From the NCBI GenBank assembly GCA_907164885.2, contig OU015498.1, positions 86,932,642 to 86,996,641 of the forward strand: a DNA stretch of 64,000 nt, read 5' to 3'. Below the pieces are notes generated by a model, which saw nothing but the letters and a program-made list of their open reading frames with translations, ran no database searches and was not told the origin of the DNA. Origin of the DNA: Dolomedes plantarius. Taxonomy: Eukaryota; Arthropoda; Arachnida; Araneae; Dolomedidae. This document shows, piece by piece, positions 1-11,598 of the stretch (its first letter is position 1; the number at the start of each line of letters is the position of its first letter). A program made the translations under genes and the position numbers.

Positions 1-1229
1 GGGGGCTCTGTAAAGTTTGGCAAGAATAAAATTAATCCGGACAAACGAGGTGAGGATAGTTATGATTGCTTCAACTATATAAATACAGAGGAAACTCTTC
101 TTTTGAATTTATATATTAGTCTTTTTCAAAAGAAAAGAATGTGTTTACTTCGAGTTATTTCAACTTGAAAGGTCCTGAGACATTTCAGCTTGATTTTAGG
201 TTGCTTGATTTTAGGCTTGCTTGGTTCAGCTTGATTTTAGGATGGTTTAATTGCTAAACCATCTGATTAGAGAATATACTCTGAGTGCTGTTTCAATGGA
301 TTTATTTTATAATATTTCGAGAGAAGTAACATTAATTTTCATGAACAAGATTCGAAAAATAAGCCTTATTTTCAATTCGAAAATTCACTATAAACTTCAC
401 ATTTATGTCGCTATAATGTATTTAATATTGTCTTTAAGTACGGTTTTATGCTAATGAATAGAATTTTGCTGCAGATTTCATCCGTAATCAAATGTGCTGA
501 AACGGGGTATTAGAGCAAATCTGTCTTCCTCTGATTTCTATGTCAAGGTTTCACAGTTTTTCTCCCCTGTTATCTAGAACCTTACCCAGGAAACAGATTA
601 TGAATGATAGATAAAATACCTGATTGATAGTATTTTAATTCTGGAGAACTTTACGCAGTTACATATTTAATTGCGCTTAATAATATGTAATCATACTTGG
701 GTAATTGTTTATTCTTATATTTCCATTCAGATATACAGTTCAATGAAGAGAAGTCGAGAGGATCCATTTTAAGATTCACAGCAAGGTTCAGCACACCTGC
801 CCGCTAAGCAGCAGATGCGCATCACCTTACATAGCAACCTAGTGGTTTTTAGGTAAAAAATACCCATATATAATCGAATATGCAACTGATGATAAATCTT
901 TATGAAGTTAAATATAAAAATGTCAAATGATTCATGCATTCAGATAGCATTTCTAGGAAATAAAATTTCCCGTATGATTGTACCTAAGCCTTCTAATAAA
1001 CATAAAAAAGCACAAAAATATTTAAAGTGTTAGAAAAAATTTGTTTATCCCAAAGGGGGAAAAATCCCCTAGAACGCCTTCAGGTGCGAACAAACTTTCA
1101 TGGAAATTCCTAGATATACATTCTTTAAAAACCTATTGCTTATTGGAAAAGTGATAAACAAATAATGCAGCTCGTAACATCTGTGATTTATTTAATACAT
1201 ATGTATGTAAAGAGAAGTTCCTTACTTAA
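1..1229. other. AT-rich stretch without a recognised gene
   Basis: I see no gene, long repeat or transposon end here. The only structure is a short local duplication around 187-241, where a phrase containing TTGATTTTAGG recurs three times. Short open frames in this interval have low-complexity AT-driven composition and no recognisable domain. Confidence 0.5.
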
Positions 1230-2001
1230 AAGGGGAGTGGTCACTTTTACGTACCTTTAAAAGTATCATTTTTAGACCTATGCTGGATTGTATGTACTAC
1301 TCAGGATTTTTGCTTGATTTACATGAAATTTTTTGAGTAACTGCCTATAATACTGTTTATTATAGATGCAATATTTCAAGGTAATTAATAAAAAAAATAA
1401 AATGATTTTTTATGCATAAAAAGTGAATATTTTTTTTAAATCGAGCATTTTGCAGCCAACTACTGTGCGCATTCTATCAAAATAAATTATTAAGGTACAT
1501 TAATAATTGCTTACTATATGTGATTACAACACTTTAGACAACAAAATCCACCAAAATTTTTTAACCTTAATATATTTAAATTTTTTAAAAGAATTTTTTT
1601 ATAAGCTTTTACTCAGTCATTTTTGAAATTTGTAATTAAAAATAGCACGTACTAAAATGTTTTAATGTATTTTAGAATAATGTTGCTGGATATTGTTGCC
1701 TGAAGTATTGTAATCACATATAGTAAAAAATTATTAATGTACCTTAATAATTTATTTTGACAGAATGCGCACAGTAGTTGACTGCAAAATGCTCGATTTA
1801 AAAAAAAATTATTCACTTTTTATGCATAAAAAGTCATTTTTATTAATTAACTTGAAAAATTGCATCTATAATAAACAGTATTATAGGCAGTTACTCAAAA
1901 AATTTCATGTAAATCAAGCAAAAATCATGAGTAGTACATACAATCGAACATAGGTCTAAAAATGATACTGTTAAAGGTACGTAAAAGTGACCACTCCCCT
2001 T
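1230..2001. mobile_element. Foldback element with ~300-bp inverted repeats
   Basis: The left arm (about 1230-1531) reappears in inverse orientation at about 1705-2001, separated by a loop of about 170 bp. The tips read AAGGGGAGTGGTCACTTTTA on the left and its complement on the right, and the arms stay alignable inwards past the shared GCGCACAGTAGTTG region. There is no transposase; an open frame at 1765-1953 lies inside the right arm and is a by-product. The left tip is preceded by TTAA and the right tip overlaps TTAA, so a TTAA target (as in piggyBac) is possible, but the boundary is ambiguous by two bases. It is a non-autonomous foldback or long-TIR MITE of unknown superfamily. Confidence 0.8.
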
Positions 2002-3624
2002 AAACGTTATTCATACCTTCTGTTACTTACATGCTAATATAAAAAAACAATGATAATAAAGCATGTGCCTAATTAAATGTAAGCACTAATAGGGTTATTT
2101 TATTAGTAAAATTAGTGACTATAAAATTTAAAGTTCAGTTCATATCTCTCACAATAACAGTTCACAATTCAGTTCAGTTCTCTCACAATAACAATATATT
2201 ATTCGGTTTAAATACATCCAGTAATGAAAAAATCCCGCATTATTGGTTAACATTTATTAACCTTTTAGGGAGTTAATTTTCTTCCTAATTTGAAGAGAAC
2301 AGAAATCTTGAACAGTAACTGATTGGTTAAAGATTATTGAGGCAGTAAAATTAAGCACTTAAAAACATGTGTAAATATATGAAAGAACATAAAATTATGC
2401 TCATTGAGGGTAATATGGGAAAAGAAATAGCCATGCTGTTCAAAGAGATCCTCATCGATGTATTATGCATGTATGTAAATATTTGGGTTGCTCATGCATG
2501 TAAATGATATTCATTACTCGCGTTTCCTGCACGCTTAGATAAACGAAATAAACACGGACATAAATATTGTCATTTAAAACCATAATTTGTGGGCCTTTTT
2601 CACACAAGAAAGGCTTCAACCCTTCTTATTACAAAAAACCCTTTTTAAATTATTCATTCGAGACAATCGCCAAGGAGCCAGAGCAACGTGCCAAGCCTGG
2701 CCGCGACCACAAATAAAAGCTGCGGCTGTAGTAAAAAAGGCAGAAAAAGGCAAGCGAAATGTGCATTAAAACTCGAGACCATCCGCAACGGATCCTTTTC
2801 TTTTATCATCAGCATAGAGCGGGGCACAAAAGAGCCTTCCCAAAACTGCGGGCACATATGCCGCCAGAAAAAGATAAAGGAATAAAATTGGGATGTAAAT
2901 TCGAAATGGAGCTTTAAAAACAGCGGCAATTAGAGGGCGTACGTACCGAAAGAATGAGCGGTAACGGCGCTGCGAAATTACTTGCGCTTTTGTTGGTGTG
3001 TGTGTATGTGTGTGTGTGTGTGTATACGTACGGTACTCCGGGAACGCGGTTGGGAAATGCGGGGTTTTACGCAATGGACTGGATAAGACACCTGGCGTAT
3101 AATGTTTCCAATTTTTGGGCTCGATTCGTGCATGGGAACGGAATGCGCATGGGTAATTGAGAGCACGGGTGAAAACTGACTCAGCGGAATAAAAAACATA
3201 CTTCTTTTCGTGTTTCGCCTGTTTTTCGAAATATGTTCTGGCCTCAAGAAGAACCTGTGGTGTTTGTCAGAAATAATGAGCAGTAAATACAGACGTAAAC
3301 AGGATCGTTTGATGAGTAAACAGGATCGTTTAAAGGCTACATACACATTCGTGTATACTATACAGTTAATTGAAATTTTAAGGAGCGGAGTAAGCAAACA
3401 TGAAACCAAAACATCAGAATCCTTGCTGCTCCCCATGCCCTAAATTTACCCTATTTTCTTTCAAAGAAATATTAAATAAATATTTAAAGATAGCTTGTTA
3501 TATCTAGTTATAAATGTTATAGTCGTGGTGAGAGAACGTATTTAAAAAATATTAAATAATTAAAAATTAACATTACAGTAGAAATTAAATCTCAAAATCA
3601 AAAAATATTTTATATATATACACA
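2002..3624. other. Unique DNA with a CpG-containing patch, no clear gene
   Basis: From about 2680 to 3160 the sequence is richer in G+C and CpG than its surroundings and is not obviously repeated elsewhere in the window, so it could be a single-copy regulatory stretch. Several overlapping open frames here (for example 2978-3436 on the minus strand) run through the TG microsatellite and show no domain. A 16-base phrase GTAAACAGGATCGTTT is repeated with a 21-base period near 3295-3331. Confidence 0.3.
2996..3023. repeat. TG microsatellite
   Basis: A short TG-dinucleotide run with one TA interruption. It lies inside the CpG-containing patch at 2.7-3.2 kb. Confidence 0.85.
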
Positions 3625-4841
3625 CACTATATGGACAAAAGTATTGGGACACTGCAGAAAATCGGAAAATATGCAAGTATTGGGTTCGCCGAACGGTATG
3701 CTGGGAAGGGCATGGGTAAAATAAAAAGCCTATTTTCTATTAACTATTCATTTACTCTAGTGGAGCTATGCCTCGTGGACCTCAACTTACCGTGTTCCAA
3801 CGCGGGCTCATCATAGGGTGCCATTTGTGTCATCTTTCTATACGAGCTATTGCATTCAAACAGGATTTCCCAAAATCGAGTGTAGCGTATGTTATCAAGC
3901 GATGTAGCAAGACGGAGCAAGAACAGCCAAGGAAAAAAAAGTCCCGGACGACCGCATACGGGACAGAAGATGCTTGGTACATCATGTCAAGAAGTCGTGC
4001 ATTTCTCCTGTCCCTCCGATCGCTGTAGAGTTGGAAATGCATATGGGAACTCCGTTAGTGATAAAACTATCAGCAGAAAGCCTCACATGATCAGTTATCT
4101 TGTTCAAACAGCTGCAAACAAGCCATCGATTACATCTATTAATGAGAGACGTCGTTTGGCATGATGTGTCCCCCGTCGTTCCTGGACCATTGAAGAATGG
4201 AAGACTGTTCTTTGGAGTGATGAGTCTCGGTATTCACTCTTCCAGTCTGATGGACGTATTTGGGTGTGGCGACAACCCGGAGAACAGTTTCATTCAGACT
4301 GTGTTGTTCCAACAGTGAAGTTCAGAGGTGAGTACATCTTAGTGTGGGGTTTTTTCCTGGTTAGACCTCGGCCCATTGCTTTCTGTACCGGGTACCATGA
4401 ACGCTGACTTGTATCTTGACGTTCTGGATAATTCGGCCATGCCTACACTATGTCAATACTACTGGGATGATGGTTGTTTCTTCTAACAGGATCATGCTCC
4501 ATGTCATACTGCAAATTTGCTGGACTGGTTTTCTGAAAATGAGGTGAATTTGCTTGACTGGACTTCTCAGAGAACCTACCTAATCCGATCGAGCACTTGT
4601 GGGACGAACTGGAGAGACGGGTACGACACTGCCACCCCCGCCCCAATCTCTTCTCAATGCCTTGCAAGAGGCATGGCAAGCTATTCCTACCCAGACTTGC
4701 AGAAAACTTGTGGAAAGTATGCCTCAACGTATTGCCGCTGTAATACAAGCCTACGGAGGGCCTACCAGTTACTAAAAAGAATAATAATGCACGTTATCAG
4801 AAAAAAACATGCAGTGTCCAAATACTTTTGTCCGTATAGTG
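3625..4841 (+). mobile_element. Tc1-like element, decayed (copy A)
   Basis: Terminal inverted repeats (CACTATATGGACAAAAGTAT on the left, its near-complement ending TTTTGTCCGTATAGTG on the right) bracket about 1.22 kb, the usual Tc1 length. TA follows the right end; the left target TA has changed to CA. The transposase inside is read on the plus strand and is broken. The next repeat to the right (a small CAGTGAA-ended MITE) begins only about 12 bases downstream. Confidence 0.92.
3768..4760 (+). pseudogene. Tc1-like transposase pseudogene (copy A)
   Basis: The product would be a Tc1-family DDE transposase, cutting and pasting its own element in the nucleus. The start is the ATG at 3768 (MPRGPQLTVF), followed by a helix-turn-helix region. 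A frame change near 3890-3930 leads to a GRPHTG phrase resembling the Tc1 GRPR hook. The catalytic region is recognisable across frames: first Asp in LWSDESRYS (codon at 4219), second in QDHAPCHTA (codon at 4490), and Glu in NPIEHLWDEL (codon at 4591). The last two are about 34 codons apart, as in DD34E Tc1 elements. Multiple frameshifts and stops make it non-functional. Confidence 0.9.
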
Positions 4842-4853
4842 TATGTATATATA

Positions 4854-5061
4854 CAGTGAATCTTCTCTAGCTAGCCACTCCTCTAAACGGCCATATTTTG
4901 TTCAGAACCGATTAAAGACTCCATACAGTCTGCATAGGTCCCAGTCTAATTAGCCCTCATGTAGCAAAAAAGGACAGTAGCGTTCTCAAACAACCAACCA
5001 ACTAACCATAGAGACAATAGTATGGAAGATACCTCTTTTCAACGGCCACCCCTCAAAATGC
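4854..5061. mobile_element. CAGTGAA-type MITE, interrupted by a SINE fragment
   Basis: The start CAGTGAATCTTCTCTAGC follows a TA. The body (CGGCCATATTTTGTTCAGAA, then AACGGCCACCCCTCAAAATG) matches the MITE copies at 52207-52374 and 50344-50480. The right terminal repeat is lost. A SINE piece at 4926-5005 sits inside it. TA target sites and CAG-type ends suggest a pogo/Tigger-like origin. Confidence 0.75.
4926..5005 (+). mobile_element. SINE-1 3' fragment inserted in the MITE
   Basis: The segment carries the 3' half of the tRNA-derived SINE-1 seen at 29265, 54943 and 59360: the phrases TAATTAGCCCTC, GTAGCAAAAA and an AAC/ACC-rich tail. CCATA occurs on both sides (4921-4925 and 5006-5010) and fits a short target duplication; removing the segment rejoins the MITE sequence as in its sister copies. 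The tRNA head is missing, so the copy is 5'-truncated. Confidence 0.75.
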
Positions 5062-5430
5062 CTACTTATGCGGGATACCGTGTAATAGCTGCACATTTGA
5101 TCGACTACATCAACTCCTGCTTTTGTCGTATTGTAATCCAGTATAATCGCTGGTTTACAACGGTTAAATCACGACTAACAATGAATGAAAAGTAACAGAA
5201 GGGTCATAAAATCAGACCTCCATTAGAAAGGGTAGAACTATAAATAGAAACTGCTTAGAACATTCAAACCTTATATGTAAAAACAAACCATTCAAAATTG
5301 CGAAAATGTTGCACTCTGTACACGGGCGTTCCCGCTTAAGGGTTAAATAAAGTATTTATAAGTAATAGACTTACTTATACTAATAGTTTTTTAATTTCCC
5401 TGTATCTACTTATAAAATAAAAAATCAAAA

Positions 5431-5983
5431 TCTATATATTTAAGTTGCTAAGCCGACTTTTGGGGAAGTCCGTGAGAGAAAACTACTGCATTAATTTACT
5501 TCATTTTAGTCTTAAACGAAAGATTGTAATCTGCAGATTTGTCAAATTTTGTTTTGTAACCACAATTTCTATTAATTAGCGATAATTTACAATTAAAAAT
5601 GGATTTCTGCGCATTCTCAGAGGCATGTTTTAATGATTAAACACGATTATTTCGAGGAGTCTCTCTAGATCTCTCTCTGCCATTTTTATTTTTATGATAA
5701 TTATGTTTGGGAAATATAAGATTAAACCTCATGGAAATTGTTTGCTTCGTGCTGTTTAATTAGTGATAATTTACAATTAAAAAAATTGCTTTCTGCGCAT
5801 GCTTAGTGAGATTTTTAGGTCTGGCTTTAGATACTCACTAAGCACGAGGCCGCTTAAACACATTAATTTATTTCTGCGCATTATTATGATTTTCAACATT
5901 TGGCAATGATGTATTGAGTATAATTTGTGTATTAGTACATTTATTTACTATCTAGCCGTCATGTTTTGACGGGTATCAACTAG
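5431..5983 (+). mobile_element. Non-autonomous Helitron, family 2 (plus orientation)
   Basis: It begins TCTATATATTTAAGTTGC after an A and ends in CTAG before a T, the classic Helitron A^T insertion with TC...CTRR ends. A short hairpin (CCGTCA/TGACGG) lies just inside the 3' end. Two further copies, 9702-10288 and 49671-50270, lie in the opposite orientation and share the whole body. There is no coding region. The CATGCGCAGAAA-like motifs of the other copies are present here in degraded form. Confidence 0.85.
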
Positions 5984-6949
5984 TTTTATTTAAGTTTCTT
6001 CTTCTATTATTATTTTTCAAAGCATAATCATTGTAATAATATTACAAGGTTGGTAACGCACTGTTGAATTAAAAAATATTTCTATCACGTAAATAATGAT
6101 CATCCGTGATACCAAAAACCATAGGTTGTGCCCGCAATGCTCCCTGAAAACTTGATGTGCTTTCGACCACGGGAAGGTTGGGCACCACCGCAAAATAGCC
6201 CTCACACTCATACCCGCACAAGTATAAACGCACATGATTATTTGATTCGTCCCCAAAATATGTAATGTTAAAAGGTCCCGATTTGTATTCCAAATAATTC
6301 GTAAACAGCGAACACACACACACAGAGAGAGAGAGAGAGGGGTGCTTGGAACTTGTCAAAGAGCGTCAACCCTGGATGCAAGCACAACAGAGTAATAATC
6401 AAAACAAAACAAAAAACAAAACAAATCGCTGCGTTGAAAGGCAGAATTCGAAACATCCGGGAACTGAAAAATGATTTGCAGAGTGGTAAACCTCCACTTT
6501 ATGCATTCGGCCCGGGTCCCCCCCTCCCCTCCCCCCTGTTTATAATGACGCTCAAATTACGAATAATGCTCTCCGTTTGTGGTCGTGATTCGGCCGGTGC
6601 AACTATAATGAGCACGAGTACTGAATAAAAAATAACGCGCAAAAAGAGTATTATTCTATAATAATGAACGCTCCGGACCAATGGGAATTGCGGAGAGCAC
6701 GGATCACGTGATTCAATACGGAGTAATGTTGCCCAAAATTGGCTCCAGTCTGTTTCGTGTAGTTGTGGATGCGATTCGGTGATAAGGGACCCTTTTTTAG
6801 ACGTATGTTTTTCGGGATAATAATGTTTGGATATGTTGGGGCAGATCTTTACCCAGAAATGCCTCTTCCCAAATATATATAATTATTATGAGAGTGTGCT
6901 CTGCATTGCATTAACTTCTTGCTGAGGGTCGATCTGAATTGCTAGAAAG
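5984..6949. other. No recognised gene; CA/GA microsatellite and GC-richer patch
   Basis: A CA then GA dinucleotide run occupies about 6311-6339. The stretch from about 6480 to 6800 is somewhat richer in G+C and CpG than the flanks. No repeat end or protein domain was recognised; the overlapping minus-strand frames at 6017-6456 are low complexity. Confidence 0.35.
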
Positions 6950-8115
6950 AAAAAAAAACTCACCGAACACGCACGAGATAACAGAGAAAGAAAAGGCGAG
7001 ATGTAACTTTTTTTTTAGGGCAATATTATGAGTGAAAGTAGGAGTGTACATTATGTAAAGTAAATAAATAAACAATGACGTCATGGAGTTGGGAGTGTCA
7101 CTGAATCCAAATGCTTGGTTGACTATCTGACAGACTTGAATTCAGGGCATTTCAGGATTAATTTTATTTCGTTAGGGTTTTATGGATGATTGATTCATTA
7201 ATACTTCTGAGGGCTGATATCATACACAATATTTACTACAGTAAAAAACTCCTAGATTATTTTTTCCACCAAACTAGCTATAGCAGAGAAAGAAAGGGTA
7301 AGATAATTTTTTTAGGGCAATATTGTGAGTGAAAGTAGGAATATACATAATGTAAACTAAATAAATAATGACGTCTTGGAGTCGTAAATGTTGCTGAATC
7401 AAAATGCTTGATTGACTATCTGACAGAAGATTTGAATTCAGAGCATTTTAGGATTAATTTACTTTATACGGTTTTATAAATGATTCATTAAATGATTTTG
7501 AGGACTGGTATCATACACAATATTTACTACAGTAAAAGACTCCTAGATTCTTTTTTCCACCAAATGAGCATGAGGTAACAGAGAAAGAAAGGTTAAGATG
7601 TCTTTTTTAGGGCAATATTGTGAGTGAAAGTAGGAATATACATAATGTAAAGTAAATAAATATTGACGTCTTGGAGTTACGAATGCTACTGAATCTGAAT
7701 GCTTGATTGACTATCTGACAGGAGACTTGGGTTCAGGGCATTTCGGGATTAATTTTATTTCGTTAGGGTTTTATAGCTGATTCATTAATGCTTTTGAGGG
7801 CTGATATATACAATATTTACTACAGTAAAAAACTCCTAGATTCTTTTTTCCACCAAACACGCATGAGATAGCAGAGAAAGAAATGGCAAGATGTAATTCT
7901 TTTAGGGCAATATTGTGAGTGAAAGTAGGAATATACATAATGTAAAGTAAATAAATATTGACGTCTTGGAGTTAAGAATGCTACTGAATCTAAATGCTTG
8001 ATTGATTATCTGACAGAAGATTTGAATTCAGAGCACTTTAGGATTAATTGTTTGGGTTTTATAAATGATTTATTAAATGCTTTTGAGGGCTGATATCCTC
8101 CCCAATATTTACTAA
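6950..8115. repeat. Four-unit tandem array, ~295 bp per unit
   Basis: The phrase CAGAGAAAG recurs at about 6982, 7284, 7579 and 7872, so the units are about 302, 295 and 293 bp long. Each unit contains the same blocks in order: TTTTAGGGCAATATT, GAGTGAAAGTAGGA, a GACGTC-containing phrase, CTGACAG, and CCTAGATT before a poly-T. Units differ by scattered substitutions and small indels. The last unit degrades near 8115. No coding frame spans the units. It looks like a minisatellite or a short satellite block. Confidence 0.9.
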
Positions 8116-9436
8116 ACAAGGGCTAAATAGATCAATTTTGTATTTGAAGATTTTCCGCAACCAGATGAATTAACATCTTATTCTACGCAAAACATAGGAA
8201 AAATTAATTGGAAAAAATTACTTCGAATCTAAAATTTCTGTGAAAACGCTGTTATTCTAAAATACATTAAAATTTACAAATTTAATACATTTTCCCCATT
8301 AATATTCTATTCATAAACTTGCTAATGTTGCCTATTTGTTACTTTTCATATTGCTCGTAGCTTTTCTTCCACTTATTATAACTTCTATTATACGCGATAT
8401 GTTGGTGTATTTCTTACCCGTTCTTTTGGCCAAATATCACACTCCAGAATGCTAGCAGTATGCAGATTTTCAACCTGTGTTTAAATCAGCATCAGAGCTA
8501 ATGAGTCTGGTAGGAATAAGAATTGGTATAAATCTGCTCTGGGCCATCGGGAAAGTATAGGCCATAACGTAACTGAGATTTCTTTTGCAATTGTTAACCT
8601 TATGTATTAGTGAATTACGATTATTTTACACATGTTTAATTTGTAAACTGAATGTTAACACTGGTACCAAGTAAACTCGTGTTTTTACGCACAAATGAAG
8701 ACAATTTAGGATAAAGAAAAATCATACTGGAGAAGTTTTTGATCAACTGAACGTTGCTTTACTTGAAAACTGCATTTACTATGACTTGAATCGGTTTCAG
8801 AAAAATCCTAACATATAATCATTTGAACTGTGAATCTCAGACCTCCCCCCCCCCTATGTATAAAAAACTGATTTCAGAAAATAAAAAGTGCCGTACATTA
8901 TTTCAAAATTTCAATCTTTTTCGGTGACTTGCGTATATATTTAAATATTTAATTAAAAATGGGTTTTTTTTACGATCTATATAGCCAAATACAAAATTTT
9001 ATGCTGCATTGTCAGTGAGTACCCTCCTCTATGCCTCTATTTTTAGTGCTCCTCGGAATGGAAATTATCATGTTTTGCCATCATTAAAAATACATATATT
9101 TAAAATTTCTTGTAAAGCTTTTCGGTGAAATTTTGTATAACGTTCCTTTTTTTTATTATCAATAAACAATTGTTAGAATAATTTCATTTAGAGTAAAAAT
9201 CCAAAAGACATTTTTCCCGAGGTAATTTTTTTTTCCTTTCAAAGATATTTTTTAAAAAACTTTATAAATGCTGATTTTTGAAAATCCTGATGGGAAAATT
9301 ACTTTGAAATCTTTGCTATAGACAAAAATGAACAAATGTACAAATAAATTGTTTCAGAAAATATATGAAAATACAAAACATTCTTTAAATTTTGAATTTT
9401 AATATTATTAAAAAATAAAGTTTAAAAAAGTAAAGT
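8116..9436. other. AT-rich stretch without a recognised feature
   Basis: I see no gene, element end or tandem repeat here beyond homopolymer runs, such as the C run near 8845. Confidence 0.5.
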
Positions 9437-9529
9437 TATATATATATATATATATATAATCTTTATTTGTTTAATTTTAGAATATTCATAAAAGCTATAA
9501 ACAATATTCGTAGAATTACTTACTTACAC

Positions 9530-9594
<65 letters not shown>
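9437..9594. repeat. TA and CA/TA microsatellites
   Basis: There is a TA run at about 9437-9458, and a CA run passing directly into a TA run at about 9534-9594. Both lie just left of a Helitron-2 copy. Confidence 0.9.
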
Positions 9595-9595
<1 letters not shown>

Positions 9596-9701
9596 TAAAT
9601 TTAAAATTGCTCTTAAAAACTCCCGAAAAATGCTTATAAAACCCTTAAATAAGACTCACAAAATTATTCAAATACAATTTTGTATGTACTTTTATAAATT
9701 A

Positions 9702-10288
9702 CTAGTTGGTACCCGTCAAAACATGACGGCTAGATAGTAAATAAATGTACTAATACACAAATTATACTCAACATATCGTTGCCAAATGTTGAAAATCATA
9801 ATAACGCGCAGAAACAAATTAATGTTTAATCGGCCTCATGCTTAGTGAGTATCTAGAGACAGATTTAAAAATGTCACTGAGCATGCGCAGAAAGCAATTT
9901 TTAATTGCAAATTATCGCTAATTAAACAGCGCGAAATAAACAATTTCCATCAGGTTTAATCTTATATTTCACAAACATAATTATCATAAAATAAAAATGG
10001 CAGAGAGACTCTTCCGAATAAACGTGCATATCATTAAAACATGTCACTGAGCATGCGCAGAAACAGTGAGTTTCTAAAGCCAGATTGAAACATGCCACTG
10101 AGCATGCGCAGAAATCAAATTTTAATTGTAAATTATAGCTCATTAATAAAAATTGCAGTTACAAAAACCAAATTTGACAAATCTACAGATTACAATCTTT
10201 CGTTTAAGACCAAAAAGAAGTAAATTGATGCAGTAGCTTTCTCTCACGGACTACCCAAAAAGTCGGCTTAGCAACTTAAATATATAGA
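9702..10288 (-). mobile_element. Non-autonomous Helitron, family 2 (minus orientation)
   Basis: Read on the minus strand it starts TCTATATATTTAAGTTGC and ends CTAG, inserted between A and T. The CCGTCA...TGACGG hairpin lies just inside the 3' end. The body carries three exact copies of CACTGAGCATGCGCAGAAA, also seen three times in the 49671-50270 copy. The minus-strand open frame inside (9922-10143) repeats those motifs and is not a gene. Confidence 0.88.
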
Positions 10289-11598
10289 TTTTTTTAAAAA
10301 TATGAATTGTTTAAGCATTTTTTACAAATATTAAATTGGGATGTGTAATGTACACTCTTTATAAAAAAGCACATTTCATGAAAAAATGAATTTAAAAATG
10401 TGTGTTAAAAAAAAATCTGCCCAGGTCACGTTTACCGATCACATTTGGAAAGTTTTAAAATTTAGAAAAAAAAAAAAAAACCTGTTTCAAAACGATTGTT
10501 AAAACAACATGCCCATCCCCCTTTTTCCAGCTAAAGTCAGATTTCGAGGTGGCCATGCCCCTCCTTCATATATCTTATTTCCATTTTTTTTTTTGTTCAT
10601 TATTATTTCATGCACACTTTTTCACTTTACCGGATTGGCCACAGATACGAGGTTCTGTGCAACGCCCGCTCACATCGCACAGCCCAAAACGGTCCAGCGA
10701 AGTTTGTCACGATCGGTAATCATACGGTCAGATACGTTTCCCATAATGGACGGGAGAAGAACCATCTTCATAATCATAATCGGAACGGACCATTATGGGA
10801 AAAGCCATTCTTATTATTCCCAGGCATTCCCTGTGTTCTGCCTCACCCTCACCCCTCGTTCCCAGTCATTTAGAGAAAAAAGTTTTTTTTTCCTCTGTAC
10901 CCCCCCCCCCCCCCCGACGAAAAAATTTGTGGAAGAAAGTGGCGTGAGTCGTAGGAAATTTGATATACCGGTGTGTAGTTCATTTAGAATAGGTCCGATG
11001 GAGGAGATAGAACAAATACGTGAAACGAGTTTTTATTATAGATTAGGTATTTTGGAAGTCCGAGCACATTCCTCGAAACTTAAGGTTGGGGAGATGGACA
11101 ATGATTTCACCAGCACGCAACTGGATATTCACTGTCTGCAAAATTTTTTGGCTGATCTTATCTTATCGTTTCTGATAATTTTTTTTTATTCAAATGCCAG
11201 ACTTCGAGTAGATTCTGAACAGCGATGTAAATAATTTTTGTTAAAAATACTGTGATATTTTCGTTTGAGTTAGAAAATAAAAATTAAGCAAAGAGCAATA
11301 AATTTTAAATTTGTTTATTATTCACTTTGCTAGCAGCAAACGTTTCGATAAACTTAGCAAGGAAGGCATTATTAAGTATGAAATATTAGCATGTGATTTG
11401 TTTAAAATTGATACAAAATTTGAATTGTAAAATACTTACAATTGTGGACAGGTTTTCAGAACTTTGTATATTATTGGAAGAAAAATATTACTATCCTCTC
11501 TAAAAATGTAAGTTTTTAGAATAAATATCTTTAAACAGCATTATTTTGTGTTCTTCACAAGTTTTTTATAGTGATCTTTTCCTTTATTCATGAATTAT
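10289..11598. other. Unique stretch with a CpG-rich part, no supported gene
   Basis: From about 10500 to 10990 the sequence is richer in G+C and CpG than its surroundings, and contains a 13-base inverted repeat (10737-10802) and a C homopolymer (about 10901-10915). A 241-codon frame at 10509-11234 passes through homopolymers (FFFLF, PPPPPP) and has no domain, so I do not call it a gene. The rest is plain AT-rich sequence. Confidence 0.35.
10737..10802. repeat. 13-bp perfect inverted repeat with 40-bp spacer
   Basis: TTTCCCATAATGG at 10737-10749 is matched by its exact complement at 10790-10802. It lies in a CpG-richer unique stretch and has ATTA cores in both arms. It could be a paired binding site or chance. 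Confidence 0.5.

Noticed and set aside
2978..3436. A 152-codon minus-strand frame
   Set aside because: Its C-terminal His/Thr repeats come from the TG microsatellite, and the rest has no recognisable domain.
6950..8115. CRISPR-like array
   Set aside because: Units of ~295 bp are repeated over their whole length, without unique spacers between short repeats, in a eukaryotic context.
10509..11234. A 241-codon open frame
   Set aside because: It runs through T and C homopolymers, gives FFFLF and PPPPPP stretches, has no domain, and is the expected product of a CpG-richer patch.
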